64,000 nt of DNA, taken from contig NW_006921537.1 in NCBI RefSeq assembly GCF_000340215.1, forward strand, positions 2,197,011 through 2,261,010, written 5' to 3'. Below, piece by piece: positions 35,839 through 48,100 of this stretch (position 1 is its first letter; each line of letters starts with the position of its first letter). Both the position numbers and the translations under genes were made by a program. This DNA comes from Pseudocercospora fijiensis CIRAD86 (Eukaryota; Ascomycota; Dothideomycetes; Mycosphaerellales; Mycosphaerellaceae). The notes below the pieces were generated by a model, which was not told the DNA's origin, did no database searches, and saw only the letters and a program-made list of their open reading frames with translations.

Positions 35839-38750
35839 AATCCCCTAGTCCCGAAATGTCCGCGACTACGCGGACGGTAGACTTAGTATCTATATATATA
35901 ATAAAAGAGATTTTAGGCTATACGCCCCTATTTTTCGTTTCGCTATCCTAATTCTTCCTTACCCGCTAATACTTAATATCCTATTTCCTCTAGCTAGGTC
36001 GTTAACGCGCGAGAGTATAAGAAGTACTACTATTCGCTAACTGCGGGGTCTCTAGGATACTCGTTATTAGGTTCTCCTTACTATAGAGGGCGCAGTTCTA
36101 GAAAGCGGAGGCCCTTTTCCTTATTAGTAGGATATAGACTATTAAAAGTCTCTATGGTAAGCTTTCCGAGCGCCTTATATAGGCCCTTATCGCCGCTTAG
36201 TCGTACTAATCTATAGAGCGCGGCAAGCAGTTTAAAAAGGTCGCTTTCCTCTTACCTAAGGTACTATAGTAGCGGTAGGTCTTTTATAGCTTTAATCGCA
36301 TTCGTAGCGAAGTTAGGCTTTTTAGATATACGCTAGATAGAATCGATAATTAGGGGTAGACTTAGGGTCGGCTCGTTCTCGTTATTATATTTAATAGTAC
36401 TATCTTCTAACTAGAAATCGGCGAGTATATTTATAAACTCTATAATATCTTCGAGGTTAGTAGGGTCGAATTTGCTATTCTAGGCGGTGCCCTCCTAGTC
36501 GAATTAGTTACCGTAGTCTATAACCTCTCTTTAATTCTCTTCTAGTAGTTAGGTAAACGCGGTACCGAACGTCTAATATAACGCGATATATCTCTTATAC
36601 TATAACCTCTTATTAGCGTCTAGTTCGGCGAGGTCTTCGTCGTCTATTACTTAATCGTAACCGCTATCTTCGAGCGCGTTACCGACAGCTTCTATAAGGA
36701 GGCCGACGTATTACTTAAATTCTTATAAGTCGGTATCTTCTTACTAATTTCCTTATAACGTAGCTAAGGCTTTCTAAAAGGCGTCGTCGTCCTATTTATA
36801 GTCCTATAGCGCCTCGATTAGTAAGCGACGGCTACCGTCGATAGACGTAGGCTCCGGCGGAATTTACTAGACTATCTTTATAGGCCGGGTATATATTAGC
36901 TCTACGAAATATAGCTATCTTACGGCCTCGAGTTTATCGAGAATATTCTCCCTAGAGGGCCGAAAGGCGTTATCTATAGTAGACCTAGAGTATTCGTTAT
37001 CCTTAGTCGTACTTTGCTATAGCGGCTATCTACCGCTTCGGTCGTCGAGTTTCCGCGCAAAGTACTTAAGTAGCTATCTAACGTTATTATCTCCCTTATA
37101 GTAAATAATAGTAGTTTAGGGTATAGGATAGATCTCGTTATTTCTATCTATTAGGACGAGCGCCTTTATCTAGTACCGAAGGACGGCGGCCTTTAATAGT
37201 AAGGGTACTACCGATATAAGGAGCTTACTTATTAGGTAAAGTATCGAGTAGTCGCCGCTTTATTAAAAGACGCTTATTATCTACTTAGGGGCGTAACTTA
37301 GTATCTAGTTCGTCTAGTTACGGAAAGCGTTTATATCTACGTCTCTATCGTCTCTAGATATACTAGTAACGAAATCTCGATTCGGGAAAGGGTCGGCTTT
37401 ATTAATTTTCTCGATCTTATCCTAAGCGGATACTAGTATTTAGGAGACCTAGAAGTAAATGTTTCCGTACTTGTAGTTGAAATTTCATATAACTAGTATT
37501 AGATAGTAGAGGTAGGCTTTCTATTCTTCGTCTAGGAATATTACGAGGATAAGCTAGCTAGTATCGATATTAAGTTCGTAAAAAGCTATAAAGCGGCGGA
37601 TAAAATCCTTCTCCTACTCCCTTAATAGACGTAGCTTATTACCGGGCAGTACCCGCTCTAATTCTGTGTTACGGAAAGCTATTATAAGTCTTAGAAAGTC
37701 GAAATAGCTCGTAGGGAGGCAGATCGTCGAATCCGTAAGGAGTCCTTAGGGAGCTAGTCCTACGTAGATAGCGGCGTCTACGATCTCCTTATCTACGCGA
37801 GTTATAGGTTTACTTAAGTCTAAATTGCCCTTACCGGTTGCTTTCTTCGGCGCCGCTACGGATTTCGCGGCTTACGCTTTAGTAGACTTAGCCTTTTCTA
37901 CTATTACGGCCTTCCCGGCGGGCGCTTTCGTAGATTTGCCTTTTCTAGTACCTAGGTCGACTTAGCTATCGTCGGCTTTAGTAGACTTAGCCTTTTTAGT
38001 AGCGGTTAGCGGGTCGGCTTTACTATTATCGGCTTTAGTAGACTTAGCCTTTTTAGCGGTAGTTAGGGCCGACGTAGGCGTATCCTTACGCTTTCTAGCT
38101 ATCGAGGTAGAGGCGGCCTTCTATACTTTTGCGGCTTTCTAGGCTACCTTCTAAGCCTTTGCGTCGGCCTGCTCCTAAGCCTTCTATTCCTAGAGTTTAG
38201 CCTTAAATTTCTTAGTCTACGTAGATATTCTTTAGTCGATTGCTTTCTTCTACTTTATATAGTTAGGATATAGTAGCGTCGCCGGGCGTTAGTATCTGTC
38301 CTTTGTTATCGTTTTAGCCTTTTCCTCGTAGTAGGCTAAAGGAATATCCTAGAAGATTATACCTTAGGTAGCCGGTATAAGGCTAAACATTAGGTCTATT
38401 AGTAGGGCGCGTAGGCCTAGCGGGAAACGGCCTAACTATATCTAAAAGTTGCGAATAACGCGCTCGAAGTCCTTAGTAATATCGCTATATTCTAATTGCT
38501 AGCTTTTATCGTCTACTAGTACTATAATTAGCTATATATATATCGAGCGCTATATCTTTAGCTGCTCGCCCTAAAGGACTAGCGCTAGGAAGGGTTTAGG
38601 GAAGATATCGAGAATAGACTTAAGGTCGGCGGCAATTTTCTATCTTAGGTCTTTTTTGTAGCGCTCGACTATATCGGCGATTAGGCCGGCGAAATAACTC
38701 GCTACCTCTAGGCAGCTTGCGAGATAGTACGCTCCCTCCGTAACCTAGTA
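35839..38750 (-). pseudogene. Giant-C accessory ORF, minus copy, C-terminal part
   Basis: Reverse-strand counterpart of 33200-35710 plus an extension the plus copy lacks. From 36260 down to about 36000 the frame continues (SDLFKLLAALYRLVRL, LRFLELRPLYSKEN) and reaches a stop-like codon near 35990; whether that is a true stop or a RIP-made one is unclear. The remaining 150 bases look untranslated and include a GC-rich 7-bp hairpin at 35858-35875. The Lys-rich tandem array lies at about 37870-38065. Function unknown, as for the plus copy. Confidence 0.6.
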
Positions 38751-38873
38751 ACTTAATACAAACTATAATATATTTAGAAGAAGGGCTATTTATAGAAGCC
38801 TAAAGATAAAGTATATATAGTAGCCTTAGGCATTATGCACGTAATACCTATATATATACTCTATACTCTAAGT
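38751..38873 (-). repeat. 3' LTR of the Copia element
   Basis: 123 bp, direct repeat of 43644-43766 with a few C/T or G/A differences. Ends are the inverted pentamer actta…taagt. It lacks the usual TG…CA ends at the position fixed by the target duplication. Confidence 0.9.
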
Positions 38874-39059
38874 TACCCCCTTATCGCGTATATATAGCTA
38901 AACAAAGAAACCGCTAAAGCAAAGGGGTATTAGGTATAGAAACAACTAGACTACTTTTAGGCTAATTAAACAAACAAACAAACAAACATATCGCCGACCT
39001 AGGATTAATACTACCCCCGGGGTACTATTAGCTAGCTAAATAGAGGCCGGCAAGCTAGT

Positions 39060-42000
39060 ATAATAAAACCATCTATTTAGTACTTAGTAGTAGGCTAAGT
39101 AGCGCTCTTAATAGCAGCCTTACAATCTACTAAGTTTAACTGTTAAATAAAGCGACTATACTTGAACTTATTAAGCGGCTTAGTAAAGCTATTAGCGATC
39201 TAGTCGTACGTACTAATCTAGGTAACGGCGATAGTGCTATTAGCGATCTTCTCGTAGATATAGTAGACTCTAGCGTCTATATACTTAGTACGGCTATCGA
39301 CACTCGTTAACTAAGTAATAGCGATTGCTAACTAATTATCCTCGTATAGCGTAATAGGCTTAATAGTGCCCTTGTAACTAATTTCCTCTAACAACCGAGC
39401 TAGTGCAATAGCCTCCTTCGCACTAGTTATTAACTAAACATACTCGGCTTCTATAGACGATAGTATAACAAGCGTCTAGCGGCCGGACTTATATAATAGA
39501 GGTCCGCCGGCAATAGTAAAGTAGAAGCCTTCTATAGAGCGACGAGTAATCGGATTATTAGCCTAGGAAGCGTTATAGTATCTAACAAAGTTAAGCTCGT
39601 TCTTATTCTATATACCTCGGAAGTACAAGCTACAGCTTAGAGTGCTAACTAGGTACTTAATAAGCTAAAGAAGCGCGGCATAGTGCTCCTTAGTCGGGTT
39701 AGAAATATATCGTAATAGTAGGCCTGCAGTATAGCAAGCATTAGGTCGTATAATTATAGCTAGCTATAGCGCTTTACTAACACCTTCCTAATACTAAGTC
39801 TTAAAGGTAGCGCTAGTAGTATAGCCCTTAGGTGCACGCTAAATCGATATCTTAACGTATCGAGGTACTACTAGCGCAGCAGGAGCTACTCGGCCCTATA
39901 TGCTATACTTCTTACTAAGCCTATTTAAATAGGCATCTTAAACGACGTAAATAGTACGCTAATCGCGGTTACAAATGATCCGTATACTAAGATAGTAGTA
40001 CAGGTCGCCTAGCTCTTGTATATTAAAACGGTCCTTTAGTAACTAAGCTACTGCCTCTAGTGCTAATAGAGTGTAGGCGATAATAATTATATTATCTACG
40101 TAGATGACAATAATAGAGCCGCTAACAATGTGTTTGAACATATACACATTAGCTACTATCGGCACGAAGTCTAGGCTCTTTAGGTACTTTCGAAGCTCTT
40201 CGTACTATAGTATTAGTAACTGCTTTAGACTATATAGTGCCTTTAGTAATAGACAAACTATAGTCTTGCTACTACGGTCTTTAAAGCTATATAGCTGCTC
40301 GACGTAGATCTTATACTTATTACCGATAAGCGCATTAAGGAAGGCTGTTAGGATATCGTATTGCTTAGCCTCTAGGTCGTAATAGGCGATTAGGCTAAAT
40401 AGTGCTCGTAGCGTAAACGGCTTAGCTATAGCCGTATAGGTCTTATTATAGTCCTGTCCCCTAACCTAAGTAAAACTACGGACGACCTAACGAGCCTTAA
40501 ACCGGCTTACCTTGCTATTAGCGTTACGCTTAATAGTAAACACCTATCGGCTACGGACAACCTTGCGACCTCTAGGTACTTCTAGTCGAGAAACATATAC
40601 CTATATATAGTTGTCTATTAATAACTTATATTCAGCCTTACAGGCCTCCTTCTATTATAGCTAGTGCTATAATTCCTTAGCGGACTTAAAGCTCTTTAGG
40701 ATTAGAATAGTCTCTTTAGGCTTATCGGTCTATTTAGCAATATAATAGGCGGCTATAAAGCCCTTTACATAGGCTATTAGCATGTTAGCAAGGGTGCGGC
40801 GCTCTTTACGATAGAGAGCGCCTATATCGGCTAGATAACTACGTAGCAGTTTACGGGCGCTCTTATTACTTCGTGTCTTACGTATAGAACGACTACTAGT
40901 CTCGGTTAGCCGCTTAAACTTAGGCAACTAACTAGGCTTACCTTTCTTAGCCTATAGATTATATATAGGCTGTTCCTTAGCGGATTAGAAACCATCCTTA
41001 TTACTTAATAGAGGTTGAATAGCCGGTAGGTTATCCTCGAGCGGCAATAGATTAGCGACCTTATTAGCTACCTCCTAAGCTAGTTCTTCTAGAGTATCTT
41101 CCTATTAAGCTAGAATATACTAAACAATACTAGTAGCTTCCTAAGGTAGCGGTACCTCGTTACTTATAGAATTGAATAGAGCCGGTATAATAGACTCGAG
41201 TATAACAAACTCGTTCTTAGCTAGGTTATTAGAATTAGCGTATAGATTCATGCCCTCTAGAAGCAATAGCGTACTAGCTGTCTTAATAAATTAGACATCC
41301 TTTAATAGAATAACCTTGTACTAGTTAGGAAGGTAAATTATATATTTTCCTAAGTCTACCGAGTCCTTAGCATAGCTAACTAGCTTGCTAACAAGGCCTC
41401 TACTATCTATTTTCTTTCTACGAGCTACTCCGTAATTATATATAATAGTAGTATAGCTATAGGCACGAAGATGTTAAAGGCGTAGTTGCTTTCGAGACTA
41501 ATTAAGCTCCCTAGCTACAATAGCATAGGGGCTAAGACCTTCTAAGGTTCTAGGAGTGATATTAAGGACCTATATAGCAGTAGTAACTATATACGGCTAT
41601 AGGGCCTTTAGCAAATTAGTATAGAGCATTATCTTCCGAGCCGTCGTATATACGATGTAATTGCTAACCTTAGCTAGGCTATTCTAAGTAGAAGAATAAG
41701 GTGCTATAACCTGTAGTACAATGCCCTAATTACGAGCCTAGCTTAATAGCTAATTTCCGCTATATTTACCCCCTCTATCGAGGCGGTAGATTAGGATCGA
41801 ATAGCTAGTCTATATACGGACGTATATACGATAATCCTTAATAGCTACTATAGCCCCTAACTTTAGTAAGCTAGTATATTTGTGTCGATAGGCTAACTTA
41901 GCGTATGTAAACAATGTAAAGTAGCGCTCTTATAGCAGACTAGGGTTAGTAATAGTAACTATATCTATATAAACAATATAGTAGATAGTAGATAGTCGTA

Positions 42001-43580
42001 GGCGTAGCAGTCGATTGTATTCCTTATATAACGTTGCTATACGACAAGCAATGCAGTTTCGGAAGTCGGTCTTGTTTCTAGTAATAATAATCTAACCCTT
42101 AGCTTCTATTCGTAACAGCTTGCGGTAAACCGAATAGGAATGTAACAGCCTTTATACTTAAGAAGTAGGGCAGGGTTATTAACTATATACATACTAGTAC
42201 TAGAGTCTATAACCTAGTTAGTCGTACGAGTCGCTATAGTAAGCGCTATAGACGCTGCGTTACTAACAGTAATCGCATTAAAGGCGTAGTTACTATCTAA
42301 ACTAGCTGAATCCGGACGTAGATTGTTATAGAACGATAGTAGTATATTCTTAGTAAATAGGCCTTATATACTAGGCTAGGGTTGCTGTTGCTATGCAGTT
42401 AGTCTACGCTGCTACTATTGTTATTATACCCCCTTCTTCTTAGCCTTCTGCTACTTACGGCGTAGTCGGTCTTCCTCCTTTAGATAAGAGTACTTGTTAT
42501 AGCAGCGGTTAGAAGGATGCGACCCCTAACAATAGGCGCACTTCTTACGGTTAGACTAGTAACTATTCTAATTCTAGTTGCTTCTACCGCGGCCTCGACT
42601 ATTGTTGTTTCCGTTGTTTCTGCGGCTACTACGACCGCTACGGTTCGAGTTACCTCGACTATTGCTATTGCTACTACTACCTTACTATTAGTGCTAGCGT
42701 TAAAGACCGAAGAAACTATTATACTAAGCCTAGTTCAATTAAGCTATATTCTTATTAAGCAACGCGCTAATAATATTGTTAAGGGTACTATTATTAATAG
42801 TATATTCTAAGGCGCGTATTTACTTACGGCGTATCTATACGAAAGCCTCGTAGAACGGTGCAATTTGTATAATAAACATATAGATAGCCTAATATTAGCT
42901 AATAGCTAATTTAGTGTCCTTTAAGGCACCGAGCTTCTTCTTGTATTTATTATAGAACTTCTTAACGTCCTTGCTATCGTAACGAAGGGTAATATAGTCC
43001 TAGAAGAGTATAAATTTAGTAGACCTACCTTTACTAGTATACTTCTTATATAGATAGCCCTATACTGCCTTAGAGGTATCGAGTCTAAGTAACGACTACT
43101 AGATCTCGGACACATAGTTAGCGAATATCTACGTACGCGCTAACTAGTCCTTTGCCTCCTACTTATCTTAGCGGTCTTTAAATTCTTCCTATATTTTAGT
43201 AGATAATAGCTTAAACTTAGGCTTTAGGCGGGTCCCTTAGATATAGCGCTATACCTATATGCCTTTAAGGGCACCCTTAGCGGCATAGGCCTATACTAGA
43301 TAATTCTCCTTATTCTTTAGCTTAGGGATGTTGCTTATGTAAGCGTTAGAAGTTGTAGAGGGAGCTATTACGGATAGCGACGGCGATGTTAATATAGAAA
43401 GAGACTATAGACTTGTCTTAAGAGGCCGCCGATAGGCGCGCCTGTATTCTCGTATAGCGGACAGCTAATACTAAAATTATAGTAGTAACTCGAGTCGGAC
43501 TAGTACCTACTAGAATACTTAAGGGCGGCGGCGACGATATTAGTATCGGCGCAATTTTTAGTAACGAATGCTAGCTACGC
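39060..43580 (-). pseudogene. Copia gag-pol polyprotein remnant
   Basis: Minus strand, broken by RIP stops. A gag zinc knuckle of the fungal Copia form C-x2-C-x3-H-x4-C lies at 42540-42502 (KCAYC then GSHPSNRC). The integrase core end appears near 41760-41620 (APYSSTQNSLAK, ARKIML), the position of the QNG…ER motif in relatives. RT carries YVDN at 40102-40091, the RIP-altered YVDD catalytic box, followed by IIIIA. RNase H is expected between about 39640 and 39060. Open minus-strand pieces survive at 43115-42921 and 40927-40730. The order integrase before RT identifies the superfamily. Confidence 0.85.
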
Positions 43581-43643
43581 AGCGGTCGGATAGACTATTA
43601 GAAGTATTAAATTACGTATTAGAAACGCAAGGGGCTTATAACC

Positions 43644-43766
43644 ACTTAATACAAACTATAATGTATTTAGAAGAAGGGCTATTTATAGAAGCCTAAAGAT
43701 AAAGTGTATATAGTAGCCTTAGGTATTATGTCCGTAATACCTATATATATACTCTATACTCTAAGT
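43644..43766 (-). repeat. 5' LTR of the Copia element
   Basis: 123 bp, same length and near-identical sequence to the left LTR. Its outer flank is TAGTA, then, two bases later, Gypsy-A copy 3. Confidence 0.9.
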
Positions 43767-43773
43767 TAGTATG

Positions 43774-43971
43774 TATAAGAAGGGTTATATTAGCAGGTAG
43801 ATAGGGTGGTAGTGAATTAGTATAGTATTCGATAGAGCTCTAAGAGGAGAGGGAGGAAGGTAGGCTAGTTAGCCTAACGCTAAGCGCTAAGTCCTGCCTA
43901 AGGCATCGAGACCCTAGCTTTACTCGAGCCCGGTTATATGCTAATTACGTGTAACCTCTTTGGTCCTAACA
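43774..43971 (-). repeat. 3' LTR of Gypsy-A copy 3
   Basis: 198 bp. On the element strand it begins tgttaggacc, the only copy in the window with an intact TG start. The inner side has the purine tract agaagggaagcg. Confidence 0.95.
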
Positions 43972-45179
43972 TACGCTTCCCTTCTAAAGGCCGCGCCCTC
44001 GTAGCCGGTCTTTATTCTAGTCTCAACCTCTATTGCTACTAACTTAGCAGGCCTAATAAGCCGCTTAGTCCGCGCTAAATTAAACGCACAACCACCGATT
44101 ATATAACTATATTAAACCTTACCTTCTAACACAATATCTAACTCTAACTACGCTATCCTTGCATATAATAAAGTGATATATAACTATAAGAATTGAGGAC
44201 TATCGACTAATTATAATACGAGCGCACCTTCCCTACTATAATAGGTAGGTATACGGGGTATTATAGCACTGCCCCCCGTTCTAAGTAATGTCGTACCGAG
44301 TTCTCTGCGTCTACTCTTAAAAGACCTAGAAATGTCCGCTCCGAGGGTTTGTCCGTTCCGAGGGTTGTTCTTATTGTTACGAGGGCTATTACTGTTCGTA
44401 GTTTCGCTAGCCCTAATTAGTTAGGTTTAGTAGCCTTCAATTGTCAATCTTATCTTATCTTTTCGGAAAAAACACAGCTCGTCTAGTTTCTATAGGTAAA
44501 GGCTATTATAAGTGTAGTAGTTAAGGTTCGCCTCGCTTAAAGGGTTAGATAGATCGAGGAGTAACCTATTGTCCGCAAGATCGACCCCGGCTAGCTTAGC
44601 TCTATAGTTTTGCCCTTAGTTAGTTAGTCTATTAAGCCACTTAATCTTTTAAGCGGCTTAAAGTTTTAACTCGGCCTTAAAGTTTTAATATAGGTAAGGT
44701 TAACAATAGTAGCGACTAGGTAATATTAACAATAGCGGCGCTAGTCGTCTTAGCGCTAACTTTACCTTCTTCCAATTTCCTTCTTTAACCTATAATAACT
44801 CGGCAATACCGTTACTAATATAGCTATGTCCTTCCTTTCTTAAACGGCAACACACTCCGTAACACCGTTACTAATATAGGCGTATACCGTTTCTTCTAAT
44901 ATACCGCCGGCACTATCCGCTACGCGCGCGCCTTCGCTAATCGCTTAGGCCTCGAGGCCTCGATAGAATAAGGGAATAAGAGGGGGACCTATAGGGCGCG
45001 TTAGTAAAGAGGTAGAGTCCTTAAAAGAGTAGGCAATTAGTTGACGCGTCGTAGCGCGCTTATTGACACTCGGTGCGCGTTCACTATAGTAGTGTAGTCT
45101 TATTGTCCTAGTTTGCCGGCCTCTAATTGGTTATCTAATAGCACCCCGGGGGTAGCATTGTTCCTAAGCCTTAGTAACA

Positions 45180-48100
45180 TTACGAGCTTTTAGCCTTCTT
45201 CTTGTTCTTTACGCTAGTCTAATACTCGTTTAACAACTTAGCTATATCCTTAAAGGAATCTTTAGCTTCCTATAAGTCCTATTCTAGTAAATAGCCTTGC
45301 TATCTTAATAGGTATTCCTTCTTGCCTTTCCTAGTCCGGTGCTATAGGATACGTTCTATAGACTACAGCTCTTTACTATCCGCTAGTATGTCTTCGTGTT
45401 TAGTAGGGGCTTTATCCCCCTCGCGTAGGTAATATAGCTTAAGGAGGGATATATAGAAGGTATTATAGATAGTATAATAAGGAGGAAGCTACAACTGATA
45501 GGCCTATGCGGAGGAGCCCTTAACTTCTCGAATGCGGAATAGACTAATGTATCTTAGTGCGAGCTTAGGCCTTGTTTTGCCGTTAGGTAATAGGTGCTTG
45601 CGGATACGGAGGTTCTTAGTGCTTAGTATAACTATGTCGCCTTGCTTGAAGGTTATCGGTATATAGTGTTTGTTGTAATAGGCCTTCTAATAGGCCTAGG
45701 CTTTTGCTAGTTTGTTAGCTATCTTAGCGTGAATCTCTCGCATCTTTTAAACTCTCTTAATAGCCGCTAGTGTTTTAGGTGTTAGTACTTGATACGCTTC
45801 CCTTTCCTTGCGCTCGGCCTCGAGCGAGGTAAATAGGTCTTATAGTAGCGTAGGGTTGCTTCCTATTATAGCGAAATAAGGTAACACCTTAGTAGATAAG
45901 TAGATACTATTGTTGTATACGAATTCGGCTAGTTATAGGAGATTGACCTAGTTATTAGGGTTCTTATTAATGTAGCTGCGTAGGTACTGCTGCAGGGTAG
46001 CATTCTGCCTCTCTATTTGACCGTTAGTCTATAGATAGAAGGCTATTAATAGCCGATGCTTCAGTCTTAGCTATAGGCATATCTCGCTCTAATAATAGGA
46101 TGTGAATGTCGTGCCCCGGTTAGAGACTATCCCCTTAGGGGTCCCCTAATAGGTATAGAAGATGTTGCTCTATAGAGCCTCTACTATGTCGATAGTAGTC
46201 TAATCCTTCCGTACTGGGATGTATCGAGCGCCTTTAGTAAACCGATCTACTATAATAAGGATAGCATCGAAGATGTCCTTGCTACCTCTACGTTTAGTAG
46301 GTAGAAGGCCTATAATAAAGTCTATTATAAGCTCTGCAAATAGCTTATAAGGGATTGGTAATAAGGACAACTCGCTAAAAGGCTGATATTTTAGTGCCTT
46401 AATACGTTGATATACGGCACACGTATTAACGTATTCCTTTATGTCCCGCTTACTATTTGGCTAGTAGTATGTACGCGATAGTAGCTCGTACGACCTCTCT
46501 GTGCTATAGTAACCGGCAAGCTCGCTATTATAGTGTCGCTTAAGAAGTTCTTGTCGGATCGAATGTTTAGCGGGGACATAGTATCTGCCCTTGAACTTTA
46601 AATAACCTTTGTTATCGATCGACTAGTTATTACTCTTACTAGATCGAGTCTTTCGCCTACTTACAAGCTTGTCTATACGTTCAGCAGTAAAGGCGTCCCT
46701 CTACTAAGCCCGTAATAGCTTATCTATAAACGATTAACTATCCCTATTTGCAAGGTTATTTAATAGCACCCTCGCTATTAAACGAGGTACGCATTATATG
46801 CATCTAATAGTACTAGTAGCCGGATTAACTATATTAGTGCTTTAATCGCTATTACTATATATAGCGATATCGACTAGGGAGTTATTATAACTTCTCCTAT
46901 CTGTATCCTTAGCTCTTGCCTTAATACGCACTATTAATATAGTAAGAGTATTAACATGCTTTAAGCCGTCGCGGAGTCCGGTAAGCCGCTTATCCTACGC
47001 GTACTTATTAACAATACAGGCTATAGCAATCTTATGCTGCAGGGTTGGAAACAATGAATTGATAGATTGCTAAGTCCCGCTATCGTAATTAGGTCGCCTC
47101 GATAGGCTATTAGTAGGGTTGCTTACGCCTAGCCGATATAATATATCAAAATTAAACCTAGCGAGGTAGACGGCCTATCTAGCCTATCGACCTATAACTC
47201 TAGTAACCTTAGTGATGCTACGGAGGTTGTTATAGTCTATATAGACCTGTATCGTATATTAGGCCCTATCGAGGTAATGCCTCTAATGCTTAAAGGCCTC
47301 GATAATAGCTAAGAGCTCTTGCTCGTAGGTCTCGTAGCGACGCTCTATATTAATTATCTTCCTCGAGAAGAAGGCAATCGGGTGCTAGTAATAATCCTTA
47401 TCCGACTATTGTAATATAATAGCGGATATAGTAAACTGTAAAGCGTTAGTCTTAATACGAATTGGTTTGCTTAGTACGAAGTAGTGTAATAAGGGGACTT
47501 TAGTAAAGCGTTGCTTTAGACCGTTAAAAGCGGCTTGAGCCTTGTTAGTCTATCTAAACTCTCTAGTCGGGTTAGCCTTAGTTTTAGTAAGCTTAGTTAG
47601 GGGCATTACGTGTCGTAAATAGCCCTTAATAAAGCGACGATAGAAGTTAGTAAAACCTAGGAATAATTAAAGCTCCTTAATACTAGTAGGCGTTAGCCAC
47701 TTAGTAATGGTCTTAATCCGGTTAGGATTAGCCTTAACACCCTTAGTTAATACGAGGAAGCTAAGGAAGGACACCTTCTTAGTAGCGAAGGTGTATTTAG
47801 AAGGCTTGCAATACAGTCTATAGGTCCGTAGGCGGTCGAGGACCTTGCGTACTACGGCCTAGTATTCTGCAATATTAGGTAAATGTATATAGACTAGGAT
47901 GTTATCTAGGTAAACTATATAGAGATAGTCTAATAGGCCCGAAAGGGCCCGATTGATATAGGACTAGAACGTTATAGGGGCATTAGCTAAGCCGAATAGC
48001 ATAACTAAGTACTCGAAATGCCTATAACGAGTGCGAAAGGCTGTCTTCTATTTATCGCCCTTACGAATACGGATGCGGTAATAGGCGTCCTTAATGTCTA

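Larger units (their letters stand above)
38751..43766 (-). mobile_element. Ty1/copia element, full length, nested in the Giant-C minus copy
   Basis: A 5016-bp minus-strand Copia-type retrotransposon. LTRs of 123 bp are at 38751-38873 and 43644-43766, with a perfect 5-bp duplication TAGTA at 38746-38750 and 43767-43771. Order from right to left is gag, integrase, reverse transcriptase, RNase H, the order of Pseudoviridae (Ty1/copia) and unlike Gypsy-A. Just inside the 5' LTR the element strand reads TGGTTATAAGCCCC across the border, resembling Copia primer sites for initiator tRNA-Met. A G-rich tract (aaggggg on the element strand) adjoins the 3' LTR. Frames are broken by RIP stops. Confidence 0.92.

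Noticed and set aside
38751..38875. Copia LTR extended by two bases at each end to give TA…TA (former TG…CA) ends
   Set aside because: That border leaves no matching target duplication, while the shorter border gives a perfect TAGTA on both sides.
42517..42810. Thr/Val/Ala-rich plus-strand frame within the Copia element
   Set aside because: It is the antisense of the Copia gag zinc-knuckle region and its Asn/Ser/Arg-rich flank.
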